A stretch of DNA of 64,000 nt from Pseudofabraea citricarpa. Lineage: Eukaryota > Ascomycota > Leotiomycetes > Helotiales > Dermateaceae. Shown here one piece after another: positions 1 through 9,680 of the stretch (positions are counted from its first letter, which is position 1; each line of letters begins with the position of its first letter). The stretch is taken from contig JAPWGK010000005.1 in the NCBI GenBank assembly GCA_029641185.1, positions 1,550,001-1,614,000 of the forward strand. Reading direction: 5' to 3'. Made by a program: the position numbers and the translations under genes. A model generated the notes under the pieces. It was not told where the DNA came from. It saw only the letters and a list, made by a program, of their open reading frames with translations, and ran no database searches.

Positions 1-122
1 CCCGTCTCAAAATATGAAACACGCTTCTTTTTGATGGCATTTGGCGTTTCCTTGTCCTCGCCTAAATTTGGTGACTTTGACCTTGGTGGTGGTGCTACGT
101 CTTTGAAGACAACCACATTCAT
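1..122 (-). CDS. Partial N-terminus of an unidentified protein, cut by the window edge
   Basis: An ATG at 122 on the minus strand opens a frame that stays open for about 40 codons to the left edge. The peptide starts MNVVVFKDVAPPPRSKSP and is rich in Pro, Lys and Ser, with a basic KKKR patch near residue 33. This looks like a disordered, possibly nuclear, N-terminus, but I do not recognise the family. Only the open frame and its composition support it, so it could be chance; the rest of the gene would lie outside the window. Confidence 0.3.
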   Translation of the reverse strand, partial: MNVVVFKDVAPPPRSKSPNLGEDKETPNAIKKKRVSYFET

Positions 123-648
123 AGCCGGCGGGTTTCTTTGACAGCAAAACTATTGTTTCAGGTTCGATGTTTAATCCTACACCACAAACTTCCTCTAAAT
201 TTAACGACCCATTTTGCGGGCTGATCGCTCATTGGCCATGGCAATCCAGGTGGATAAACAGAGTAGGTCAAGTGGTTTTCAGGAGGGGTTTGAACCTCAT
301 ACACTTCCGCACTGAATTTAGGCGACAACGCCTAAGGAATAGCCTATAGATAATCATCTATCTTATGAACCATCACTAGGTCAAAGACGGCTTCAGAAAT
401 GTGGAAATATAGGGATGAGGAGTCGGAAGTACGGAGTTGGTATAGTTTTACCTCTAGTACTATACGCTAAGCTAGATCCACAACATTTGAAGCTTGAAAG
501 TTCCTCTCACGGCTGAATTTCTTACACATCCTCCGTGACCCCGAAGCTAATATTAAAGCCGAATATTAATTTCAAGAGATTCTTTATTTAGTGCCTGAGT
601 CTTGGCATCAGATGCCAACATGTTAAACTACATCTCCTCGTCAAATGC
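123..648. other. Intergenic, no gene seen
   Basis: AT-rich spacer between the clipped left-edge frame and the 3' end of the arylesterase gene. Short open frames are present, but none has family-like composition or splice support. No tRNA or repeat element was recognised. Confidence 0.5.
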
Positions 649-2143
649 TCATTTTGGTTCACAGACGGTAATGAATCTACTTCCAATGCCACTAATAAAG
701 ATCCTCCCCGTGCTTGCATCACTGATTGCAACAGTAGTAATGGGCAAAACCAATCCTTCATTGTCCTCCACTACCTTCACAGCCTCATAGTCACCACCAA
801 TCTTTCGAATACGCCAGACTGCGGCTGGAGCATCTGACAAGACAGGACCACTGACAGCAGCCAGCATCTTCTGGATATGAGGGAAGACAGCAGCAAAGAT
901 GTCACCATTTGCATCAACTGAGAGATTATCAACGGGTGCTCCGATGTAAATGTCTCGGATCTTGACAAGAGAGTTATCGGGCTGGGGATTGAAGACGCTT
1001 ATCTTGCCTGCTCCGCAGTGTGCAACATAGATCAATCCGTCCCTCCCCTTCACGATGCCGTTGGGGAAGAATAATCCACCCTTGGCTACAATGTTGCATT
1101 CGTCAGAAGTGGTAGAGCAATATGCGACTGAGCCTTTGCCAACTATTGCTTCCAATTCGAAAAGCTACACGTGATGGTCAGTAAGTCCTTCGAGCTCAAG
1201 AAACGAGCGTGTCTTACAGTTCCGACTATGATCATGTCAGTAACACTGCTACAATGGGTTGTCTCGAGTGATTCTATACTTACATTTCGTTCCATGATCA
1301 TTGGTGAAAAAGAACCCGCCATCGCCCGTCAGAGCAAGTGAATTAGGAGTGATGAGTACATCAGGATTAGCAATAGTCCTGACATGTTTTAACTCGCTGC
1401 CTCCTTTGGGCAGGTCGAAAACCTCAAACGTCGAATTCGCTCCTACCTTCTTCGGATCCAGTGGTCTTCCTTGGTCATCAGCTGGTACACGATGGTTAGT
1501 TATGTAGAAACGACGGGTAGAGTCTTCAAGGATCTCGACGTCAAATGCGAGCACGTCGAGATTTGACATAAGTCCCTCGGCGTTACGGTATGATCCTACG
1601 GGTGCGAGGGCATGTACTCCATAGAGTCCATCGGATCCTGGATTGTCGATATCGAGGACAACGATGCGGTCCGTGAGGGTTCTTTTCGAAGCATCTAGAT
1701 GCGCCACACTGTATATCGAAGCCGTCAGAGACCAATAGCAACACCAAAAAGCTCTCTTGACAACTGTAACAAAAAACAGAATCTCTTTTTCTTATTTCTT
1801 AATTTTCCTTTTATTTTCAAAAAAAAAAAAAAGGAAAAAAATCCAACTGAAGAGATCACGGGAAGAAAGAGAGGAAGATATACTTCGGGTTCCAGCCCAA
1901 CCGCGCATCCAAATCCTTACACGCGCCATAAATCTTGCGCTCCTCCTCATCCAGCCACATGTGCTCGCAGCTCTCGAGCAGCTGATGCCTCACACGCCGG
2001 CATTCGTATGGGAAATCCGAGATGGGCTGGATGTCCCGGACGAGAATACCGCCGAAGACATAGACGACGTTGTAGAGCCCCGCTTGGAAGTAGACGGCGA
2101 CGAGGGCGACGACGGATCCGATGATGAGGGGGACGGAAACCAT
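649..2143 (-). CDS. Paraoxonase/arylesterase-like beta-propeller enzyme
   Basis: Predicted 402-residue protein of the serum paraoxonase/arylesterase (SMP-30-like six-bladed propeller) superfamily, which hydrolyses esters and lactones with calcium at the active site. I read four exons: 2143-1884, 1708-1284, 1225-1218 (8 nt) and 1164-649. Residues 1-25 are a hydrophobic N-terminal anchor or signal (MVSVPLIIGSVVALVAVYF). Family landmarks are FPYECRRV near residue 45, GANSTFEVF, the Ca-ligand segment FFFTNDHG, NGIVKGRDGLIYVAH, DNLSVDANGDIFA, and the C-terminal SGIGSRFITVCEPK. The exon 1/2 joint gives PNVAHLDAS, which fits the family. The microexon supplies Phe-Gly-Thr between NDHGTK and LFELEAIVG; without it the phases do not agree. 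The true substrate cannot be told from sequence. A GC-box-like repeat lies about 190 nt upstream. Confidence 0.88.
1218..1225 (-). other. 8-nt microexon of the arylesterase gene
   Basis: The 8 bases TCGGAACT (minus strand) sit between a 58-nt intron (1283-1226, starting gtaagt) and a 53-nt intron (1217-1165, starting gtaaga). Both introns carry the same branch-like sequence ttactgac near the 3' end and end in tag. The exon is exactly what is needed to join a phase-1 end to a phase-0 start. Confidence 0.75.
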
Positions 2144-3033
2144 CTTTTTTTTTTTCTTCGCCCTTTTCCACTCGGGGTTTTGGTTGTTTCTTGAATGGTT
2201 TTTTGGACTGGGGAATAGGGAGTTTAAGGAAGGGATTGAGATGATTGAGATGAGGTGAGATTATCGGTAGTAATGGGAAACAGGGTCATGCCAATGTAAT
2301 AATTCTTAGAATTCGCCTGACAAACCCCATGTCCGCCCCGCCCCGCCCCGCCATAGAAGTACCCCCGCTTTCCCCTTCGAGACGGGCCGGCTAGTGTTTG
2401 TTGCCTCCAAGTTATCTTACTTCTACATTCCATACAGTAGTAGCACAAGTCAACATGAGCGATGCATGCAGGAGTTGGTATTTCCTTGTGCAAGAATCAT
2501 GTTTAGTGTTATGAATAGTTTTACCTCGCCACCAGGAGTTGTCAGACCCAAATCCAACTGCAGACATATCTCTCATAATACCCCGCACGGCAAGGAAAGG
2601 ACTCAGCCCAGTCATTAGCTTCTGAAGATTTAAAAGGAGGTAGGAAACCAACAGTATGAATTACTAAGATTGCAATTCTCTCTTTTCTCCTTGATTTGCT
2701 TTCACAAGGTACATAAGGCTTCTAATCTGAAAGTTCCTTGCTTTTGAATTAGTTAATTATACCTATTCAAAGAAGACCCATGATCTTTTGAGTGTTTGTT
2801 GCCTGCTTAAATATTCCAGATTAGGCAACATCTATTTAGCTACCTTTAACCCAACATCAAGCACAGTTTCGAAAGCCCTCGAAGTCTGCCCTTTGAAAAG
2901 GTGAGCTCTATTGAATCACCTGTAAGCACGAATACTGTTATGGCGCTGTTTTATTATATTCTCCAACTGATAATTGACTATCCTTTGCATGTGTGCACGT
3001 GTTTAGCGGAAGACTATATTTGGCTGCTAAACC
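2144..3033. other. Divergent promoter spacer between arylesterase and orphan kinase
   Basis: Non-coding as far as I can see. It contains a poly-T run just upstream of the arylesterase start, the CCGCC repeat at 2333-2352, and AT-rich sequence before the kinase start. Short open frames here have no family-like sequence. Confidence 0.55.
2333..2352 (-). promoter_or_regulatory. GC-box-like tandem CCGCC repeat, possible CreA/Mig1 sites
   Basis: Four perfect CCGCC units. On the minus strand, the direction of the arylesterase gene, this contains three GCGGGG hexamers, each matching the fungal carbon-catabolite repressor consensus SYGGRG. It lies about 190 nt upstream of the ATG at 2143. That it acts as a CreA site is inference from the motif alone. 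Confidence 0.35.
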
Positions 3034-4026
3034 ATGTATCCGATCCACACAGCTCAATTTAACAGCTTCACTGAAAGCAGTCTACATCACACATCCAATA
3101 TGTTTCAAGCCTTGAAGCTTGAAGGTGTCAGTTCCCAGGAACGATTCCTCGGAATTGGAGTCACTGGAGAAGTCGTACAGCGCGGAGAAAGGGCTGTCAA
3201 GAGGCCCCGGAGGTACGATACAACGAAAATGACTGGGGCTCGACGACGTGAGCTCGAATGGATGATGGAGGTTTCTCACATAAAAATCGAGAAGGAGATA
3301 AAAGTCTACGAGCATTTGGGAAGGCACGAAGGCATCATTGCAGCTTCGTATACGCTCCCTACGGATGGCGATTGTGATGGCGCAAGCACTAATCGGATCG
3401 AGCCTGTCGTTTCCATGCCTTATATGAAGCATGGCACTTTGCAGGAATATCTTTTGAAAAGGCAACCGGCGGAGCATCTTCGGATCGCGTGGATCACTAG
3501 CCTAGCTGCTACGCTGGCATTCTGTCATAATAGGAACGTCATCCATGCAGACATTGGCAGCAGGAATTGCCTGCTTGCCGATGATTTATCTTTGAAGTTA
3601 TGCGACTTTGGCGAATCGGCCATCATTCCACCAAACATGGATATACTGGAAGTCAATGACAATGGTGCGTCTGTCAAAACAGATATAGCACAATTCGGCT
3701 CAGTCATATATGAAATTTCAACCGGTATTAATCTGTCCAACCCTAGGGAGCCACGTCTTAAATTTTTCGAGTATGAAATCAAGGACATTAATGAAGACGA
3801 CGAGAGCGAAGATGAAGAGAATGAAGGCCACAATGGAGGTAGCAAGGGGTGCTCCAGTGAATTCGATACTGAATGCGAGGAAGAACGATGTGAGTGGACA
3901 CGAATCGAAGACTTACCTCGGACGGATGGGATTCGCTTTGGAGCTATTATATACAAGTGCTGGACAAGAGGGTACCAGAACATGGATGAGGTATCCAGAG
4001 ACATAGCGCAATATACCACCAGATGA
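3034..4026 (+). CDS. Orphan protein kinase-like protein, intronless
   Basis: Single-exon 330-residue protein with a recognisable but divergent eukaryotic protein kinase fold. Visible elements are a glycine-loop-like LGIGVTGEVVQ (about residues 40-52) followed by AVK with the ATP-binding lysine, EKEIKVYEH as helix C, the catalytic loop HADIGSRN near residue 171, and DFGE near 192. The catalytic Asp and Asn and the Mg-binding Asp are present, so activity is plausible. The HRD arginine is replaced (HAD), and I find no APE motif. A strongly acidic low-complexity stretch (residues about 252-275) interrupts the C-lobe. Kinases of this style form lineage-specific families in filamentous ascomycetes; substrate and role are unknown. 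The start could also be the in-frame ATG near 3100. Confidence 0.75.
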   Translation: MYPIHTAQFNSFTESSLHHTSNMFQALKLEGVSSQERFLGIGVTGEVVQRGERAVKRPRRYDTTKMTGARRRELEWMMEVSHIKIEKEIKVYEHLGRHEGIIAASYTLPTDGDCDGASTNRIEPVVSMPYMKHGTLQEYLLKRQPAEHLRIAWITSLAATLAFCHNRNVIHADIGSRNCLLADDLSLKLCDFGESAIIPPNMDILEVNDNGASVKTDIAQFGSVIYEISTGINLSNPREPRLKFFEYEIKDINEDDESEDEENEGHNGGSKGCSSEFDTECEEERCEWTRIEDLPRTDGIRFGAIIYKCWTRGYQNMDEVSRDIAQYTTR

Positions 4027-4644
4027 GCGAGGCCTATGGCATGCGGTAAGAGACATATGGAAAATCAGGCAAACCGTTACCGGAAGAACGAGATGAAGGG
4101 GATTGAATGAATAAATTTTGAGTGGTATTGGTGATATCAATGCTCCAACCGCTCAATAGAACATCCAGGAGTGCAGAACGTTAAAATGTTCGACTCTGAA
4201 CATGTTTAGACAACCCACTTCCTCGCCCCTCATCATTTCTCTCCCAGCGTTCTTCTCTTGTAGCAGGGAAAAGACCAGCATCCTTTAGTCGGTTCCCAAA
4301 AGTGTTTCGTCACTATACAAGAATCAAACGATCAAGTCATATCCATGGGACCTTTTCAACCCCGGGAATAGAACAATGAAGTTAAAATATTCCAGTCACA
4401 TGCAATAGAGCCTTCAATGTACCAAACGTTGTCTAGAACCATAGCCTTGAGCTTCATTTCATTATTCTAGCGTATTTATGTATTCATTGAATTTTTGAAT
4501 TTTTTTGATTTGATTAAACATTATCATATGACATAAAGAAACTGCCTGTCCCAAGCGAGGGAAGGACTTAACGAGAGTCGTGTTGCGATAACAACGTGTT
4601 GTTTGGGGGGTTTCCATTTCCATTCGTGCAAGTTGGCATACGGC
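4027..4644. other. Convergent 3' spacer, no gene seen
   Basis: AT-rich sequence between the kinase stop codon and the amylase stop codon. Only 3' UTR-type sequence is apparent. Confidence 0.5.
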
Positions 4645-6512
4645 TTAAAATGAGTGTGCATGTGCAGCAAGATGGCGAGAGATTCTCTTCTCCTTGACAG
4701 CGACACTAGCACCACAGATTCCTGTACCCTCCAACTTGTGAAGTGGGTAGAATACTCTTGGCAGACCACGGCTCATGTTGACAGAGAGCAGAGCATTCTG
4801 ATCCGTCTTGTATGGTACGCACTCAACAATCTCCATGAGATTTGCGTTGCGGCCATAGAAATGGTTGTCATAAGTTACGGGAAGGACGTAATCGGCAGCT
4901 TCGGAACCAAGATTCGAGAAGACACCAATGATGTGAGAGCCGAGAGTACCCTTGCGCATCACGACGGTGGATTTGTCGAACTGTGTTGGCTGCGCATTGT
5001 AGGTCACATATCCTGAGTCTTGGGCTGCGGCAAGGTTGCGGATCGTGTTGATGGAGCGGATGAATTTGTACAACTCGGACTCAGTGTTGTATCCGGAATG
5101 CCACAGGGCTTCACGATTGTATCCTTCGCCAGTTCCTGCGTAATGTTGCTCTTGGCCGTAATAGGCTGCAGAAAATTGTTAGCAAGACTTGCATTTCTAA
5201 AAGTATCTAAATGCAGGATAAAACTTACTAATAGGAATTCCATCTTGAAGGATGTTGTAGCTGATGGCATTCTTCACGAGGGACATATCCTTGTTTCGGC
5301 GAGCAAAGCGAACGATATCGTGGTTCTCGATGAACGAACCAAGAAGGGTCACATCTTTGCAGCTGTTTCTGATCTTGTAGACGCTCTTAGCAAGATTGAC
5401 TATGCTTCCCTTAGTGGAAGAGAAAGCGTTGATGATAGAATAATAACTAGAGTTCTAGTAAGCAAATGCTCATGGCCTCGAGCTATTAGAAACGTACGCT
5501 GGGAAATTCATAACACCGCTCAGTTCATTTTGGTATCCGCACACGTAAGGGATATCTGGGTTGTAGACCTCTCCAATGATATGAATCCCACCAGCTATAT
5601 AGCATGTTAGTTTAAGCATTTGAAGAGATACGGCTACCGCTTACCAGCTTCTTGAAATGGAGCTAAGAAGTCTCCGACTTGACCAGCAGCATCAAGTCTC
5701 AGTCCGTCAATGCTGTAGTTTGCAACAAGGTCCTTGATCCATCCTTTCCATATATCCTGTACAGCGACTGTATCGGTTCGTAGATCAGGCAAAGAGACAT
5801 CATCGGAACCTTAATATTGAAATGATCAGTGAACAATTCTGGAAAATTCCATTGGTAAATTACGTACCTAGCCAGCAGTTGCGGATACTGCTGATATTTT
5901 GGTAATCGATGTAGCAAAAAGGATGGTAGTAGGAAGGGTCGTTGAATGGTGTAAAAGAGCTATAATCAACATCGGTGTTTCGGCCAATTGATGCCATATG
6001 ATTTGTAACAACATCAACCATGAGGTACTGTACAAAGTTAGACTGCATTCTGCTAATTATTCTTGATAACCTTACCATGCCTCTGCTGTGTAGCGCAGTT
6101 GAAAGTGCCTTCAAATCATCCGAGGTTCCAAAGTGACTGTTGACCTCGTAGATGTTCTTTTGCCAGTATCCGTGGAATGATGTACCGTACGCGGTGATAT
6201 CCTCTATTTGTTGTGTGACTGGTGAAATCCAGATCTAAGTTTGTAAGTTGAGCACTTTGATCTCGGGGAAAGTAAACTTACAGCTGTGAAACCCATTCCT
6301 TGAATGTAGTCCAACTTATTGATTATACCTTGCCATGTCCCTCCACAATATGGTTGTTCGTCCAAATCACATGGCGCATCTGTAGAACCATCGGTCCGTG
6401 CAAATCTATCCGTCACAACTTGATAGATAGACTGGGAACGCCATTCCGCTGGTGTGAGAGCGGAGACTGAGCCAGTTAAGGCCAGTGCTAGGGTTGGAAT
6501 CGAGAACTTCAT
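4645..6512 (-). CDS. Secreted alpha-amylase, GH13, Taka-amylase type
   Basis: Predicted 516-residue endo-acting alpha-1,4-glucan hydrolase in seven exons: 6512-6282, 6234-6076, 6027-5868, 5809-5645, 5594-5498, 5446-5229 and 5165-4645. A signal peptide ([18 protein letters not shown]) starts the protein. GH13 landmarks are GMGFTAIWISPV, region I DVVTNHM, VSLPDL, region [12 protein letters not shown] near residue 220, region [13 protein letters not shown] with the acid/base Glu, region IV FIENHD, then [20 protein letters not shown]-terminal antiparallel domain ends [18 protein letters not shown]. There is no starch-binding CBM20. Region II has the catalytic Asp, but the usual Lys-His that follows in Taka-type enzymes is Gly-Gln, so substrate preference may be changed. 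Confidence 0.92.
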
Positions 6513-7792
6513 GGTTGATTATAAAAGAGTGAATGACCAAGATGCCCGATAGCAAAGCAAACTTGAAGTTGGAGGGAAGAAATGATACTTAAGGACAATG
6601 TCAACATGCCATCTTCTAGAGTGGATTAAGCCAATGTGGACCAAGGCCCAAGCTCAGTTGTATGTAGTATTCCGGCGCGAGGATAGACCCTTGGTATCGA
6701 GATTTCAAGATCCTTCTATGGACAGAAGACAGACCAAGATCTGATTCCTGATCGCTAAACGTCTTGGCGATGAAACGACAGCCGAATTGGCTCGTCTGAA
6801 GGCCCGGGAGTGCAAGGATTCGACTCTGAGATGAGTTTCGCCGTCCTGTTGCGGTATGGACTCAATGTTAATACGAACGTCAAATTAGGAAAATGGATAT
6901 CTGGTAGCACGGCGGCCCCACAAAAGCTTAAAGGTAGCAAAGCAAAATCTGACAGCCAATACTTCAAAAGACGACCCATTTCTTTGCCGCTCGGTAGCCG
7001 GAGACGTATCGAAAAGCGCCATCTTGGTAGGCTGTTTGAGGAGGTCCAAAGGGAAATTGACGACCATATTTCCGTAATAATATAAACAGAAGCTGACTGG
7101 AGCCGCGATTCCAAATTTGGGGGATCGAAGAGCTCTCACTCTTGCTTGAACCATACTGCTGCTTGGGCTTCAAGCCAACGAAGTTCTTGGGCAGAGTTGG
7201 TATACTCGAGAAGACTGTCGAGCAGTACAGGCTTTTTCAATAAAGCACACTTCCCAAGGTATAGCATGGTAGAGAGCTGAACGGAAGGAAAACCTGATTC
7301 GAACTGTGCCGAGGTCCATGCTCTGGGTGGTTGATGCTCGTGATGTTAAGGTCAAGCATCACCTTCTCAAGATATATAGCTGTGTGGTTGTTCCCTTACT
7401 GCGTCTTCTGGTCATAGGTTCGAGAGGAGTCGGTTAGATTAGCCCGAAGATGATGCTTCACAACCTGAACAAGCATTGTAAGAAATGAACTGCATTAGAC
7501 GTTTTTGACGAGGTTATGTACTGTAGGAAAAGGTTATAGATCTGACTGCATACGGCGGTTCCAGTTGGCGTGCTTGCCTTCTCGGCCAGCGACCAACCAG
7601 CTGGTCCAAACCCCAGACAGCCAATCAGAAGCTCTCAAAAAATCTGACCAGCCCCACCCGGACCGGGTCGAGCCGAGGTCAAATGAGAGTTCAGAAGTGC
7701 AAACTAAGGAATGATAAGAAGCATCGTGAGCTCAGTGATTGATCAATTGATCACCACTCCTTACATGCAAGTGTGCCCACGAACTGTATATA
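6513..7792. other. Spacer between amylase and P450; possible decayed sequence
   Basis: A 1.3 kb stretch without a convincing gene. Several overlapping minus-strand frames at about 6755-7355 are open for 60-120 codons but are out of frame with each other and show no family motif. They could be a decayed gene or element, or chance. A 14-nt palindrome lies at 7740-7753. Confidence 0.45.
7740..7753. promoter_or_regulatory. 14-nt perfect palindrome upstream of P450
   Basis: TGATCAATTGATCA is a perfect palindrome 40 nt upstream of the P450 ATG. A site for a dimeric transcription factor is possible. No known factor is assigned. Confidence 0.35.
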
Positions 7793-9531
7793 ATGGGGCT
7801 GTCTGAGATCCCGTTCCCCTCTCTGTCAGCCGTTGGGGCCTTGTTGGCTTTGTATATACTCAGCGGTGCCATCTATCGTCTGTATTTCAGTCCCGTGGCT
7901 CAATTCCCCGGACCCAAGATTGCAGCGTTGACATTTTGGTAAGAGAACTTGACGTAATCCTAGTTGTATTCAATTCTGATCATCAGCACAGGTATGAATT
8001 CTACCACGATGTAGTGCGTCGTGGGCAATACACGTTCGAGATCAAGCGGATGCATGAGAAATACGGCCCCATTGTACGCATCAACCCTTGCGAGCTGCAC
8101 GTCGCGACGCCTGGATTCTACGATGAGATATACGCAGGAGGTGGCCGGGTGCGTGATAAATGGGAGTGGTTCACGAACCAATTCGGCATCCCCGAGTCCG
8201 TCTTCACGACCGTCTCACACGGGAAGCATCGGATGAGGCGCAGCGCCCTGAACCCATTCTTCTCCATTGCCAGTGTGAGACGCTTGCAACCGATGATTGA
8301 GGAGAGGATGAATGCCTTCCTGGGCCGGCTTGACGAGTTCCGGGAGTCGGGGGAGGTGATGAAGATTAATCTTGCTTATGCGGCTTTCAGCAGTGGTCAG
8401 ATCCTCGTGCTCGATTGACTTTCTCAAACCCAAATCTAACTTCTGCTCTAGATGTGGTTATGCAATATGCATTTGCAAGATGTGATCATCGAATTGAAGC
8501 GCCAGACTTTGATCCCTCATTCCACGACGCTTCAGTCGTTGGAAGTACGATGGGCCATCTCACCAAACAAATAACCTGGATTTTGCCTCTGATGCAAACA
8601 ATGCCAGACTGGTTAACCATTCGATTGAATGCCGACATGGCTTCATACGTCAATCTGCAACGAGTAAGTGATTTCAGATTTTCTCCATAGTAAGCCAAAA
8701 ACTTCAAAAGACCAACCATTGGCAAAACAACAACAGGACATCCGTAAACAGATCGCCGACATCCAGTCATCCTCTTTTGACGGGCACAAGAAGGTCTCGC
8801 ACGATACCATCTTCCACGAGATTCTGAACAGCAAGCTACCCGACTCCGAAAAGACCCCGACGCGATTATGGCAAGATGGGCAAGTAACCGTGATTGCCGG
8901 GACCTTGACCACAGCGTGGGCGCTATCGGTCATCACCTACCACTTACTATGTCTCCCTGAAGTGTTAGGGAAATTGAAGGCAGAACTCGAGGCAGCGATT
9001 CCGGATCCTTCAAGGCCCATACCCGTTGCGAAATTAGAGCAGCTTCCGTATCTCTCGGCTTGTATCCAGGAAGGTCTGCGGCTGAGTTGTGGAGTCAGCT
9101 CCAGACTGCAGCGGATCGCGCCAGATGAAGACTTGCTCTTTCATGACGGCAAGAAGCAGTGGACGATTCCCAGGGGAACGCCCATGGGTATGACGAGTAC
9201 CCTGCTACACTACGAACCCAGTGTATTTCCCGATCCACATTCTTTCCGTCCGGAACGCTTTGTAGAAAATCCACGGCTGGATAAATATCTGGTCTCCTTT
9301 TCTAAGGGATCTCGGCAATGTATTGGTATTAATCTTGCCTATGCTGAGATATACCTTGCTCTAGCTGCCATATTTAGATCATATGGGAGTAAGGACGTGC
9401 GTGGCAAGACCGATGTTGGATATCTCGAGTTGTTCGAAACTGATTTGAAGGATATTGCCATTGCTGCTGACGGTGTCACGCCACTTACTGTCCCAGAGTC
9501 TCAGGGAGTACGCGTGCGTGTTATGAAGTGA
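7793..9531 (+). CDS. Cytochrome P450 monooxygenase
   Basis: Predicted 518-residue microsomal haem-thiolate monooxygenase. The exons are 7793-7938, 7992-8395, 8452-8663 and 8737-9531, and all phases agree. An N-terminal membrane anchor (residues about 11-30) is followed by the proline-rich hinge FPGPK. Also visible are the I-helix AGTLTTAW, the K-helix ExxR as EGLRL, RPERF, and the haem-binding loop [10 protein letters not shown] with the axial Cys near residue 448. The N-terminal region resembles the trichodiene-oxygenase-like class of fungal P450s, but substrate cannot be inferred. The gene converges on a LaeA-like methyltransferase 149 nt away, so a role in secondary metabolism is possible. 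A TATATAA sequence directly abuts the ATG; no alternative in-frame ATG retains the membrane anchor. Confidence 0.92.
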
Positions 9532-9680
9532 GATTTGAGTAGTTTTTGGATTATTAAAATAACAGTATATTTTCCATGCAAACGATGCCACCTGGTATCT
9601 TGTTGAATGCTACGAGGTCCCCATCTAAACTCCCGGGCTAGTATTAATACCCGCATTAAAGAATTCCTCCAAGCAAATAT

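Noticed and set aside
1699..2194. Two long plus-strand frames across the arylesterase 5' exon
   Set aside because: Both are shadows of the minus-strand coding exon and run through its poly-A intron tract.
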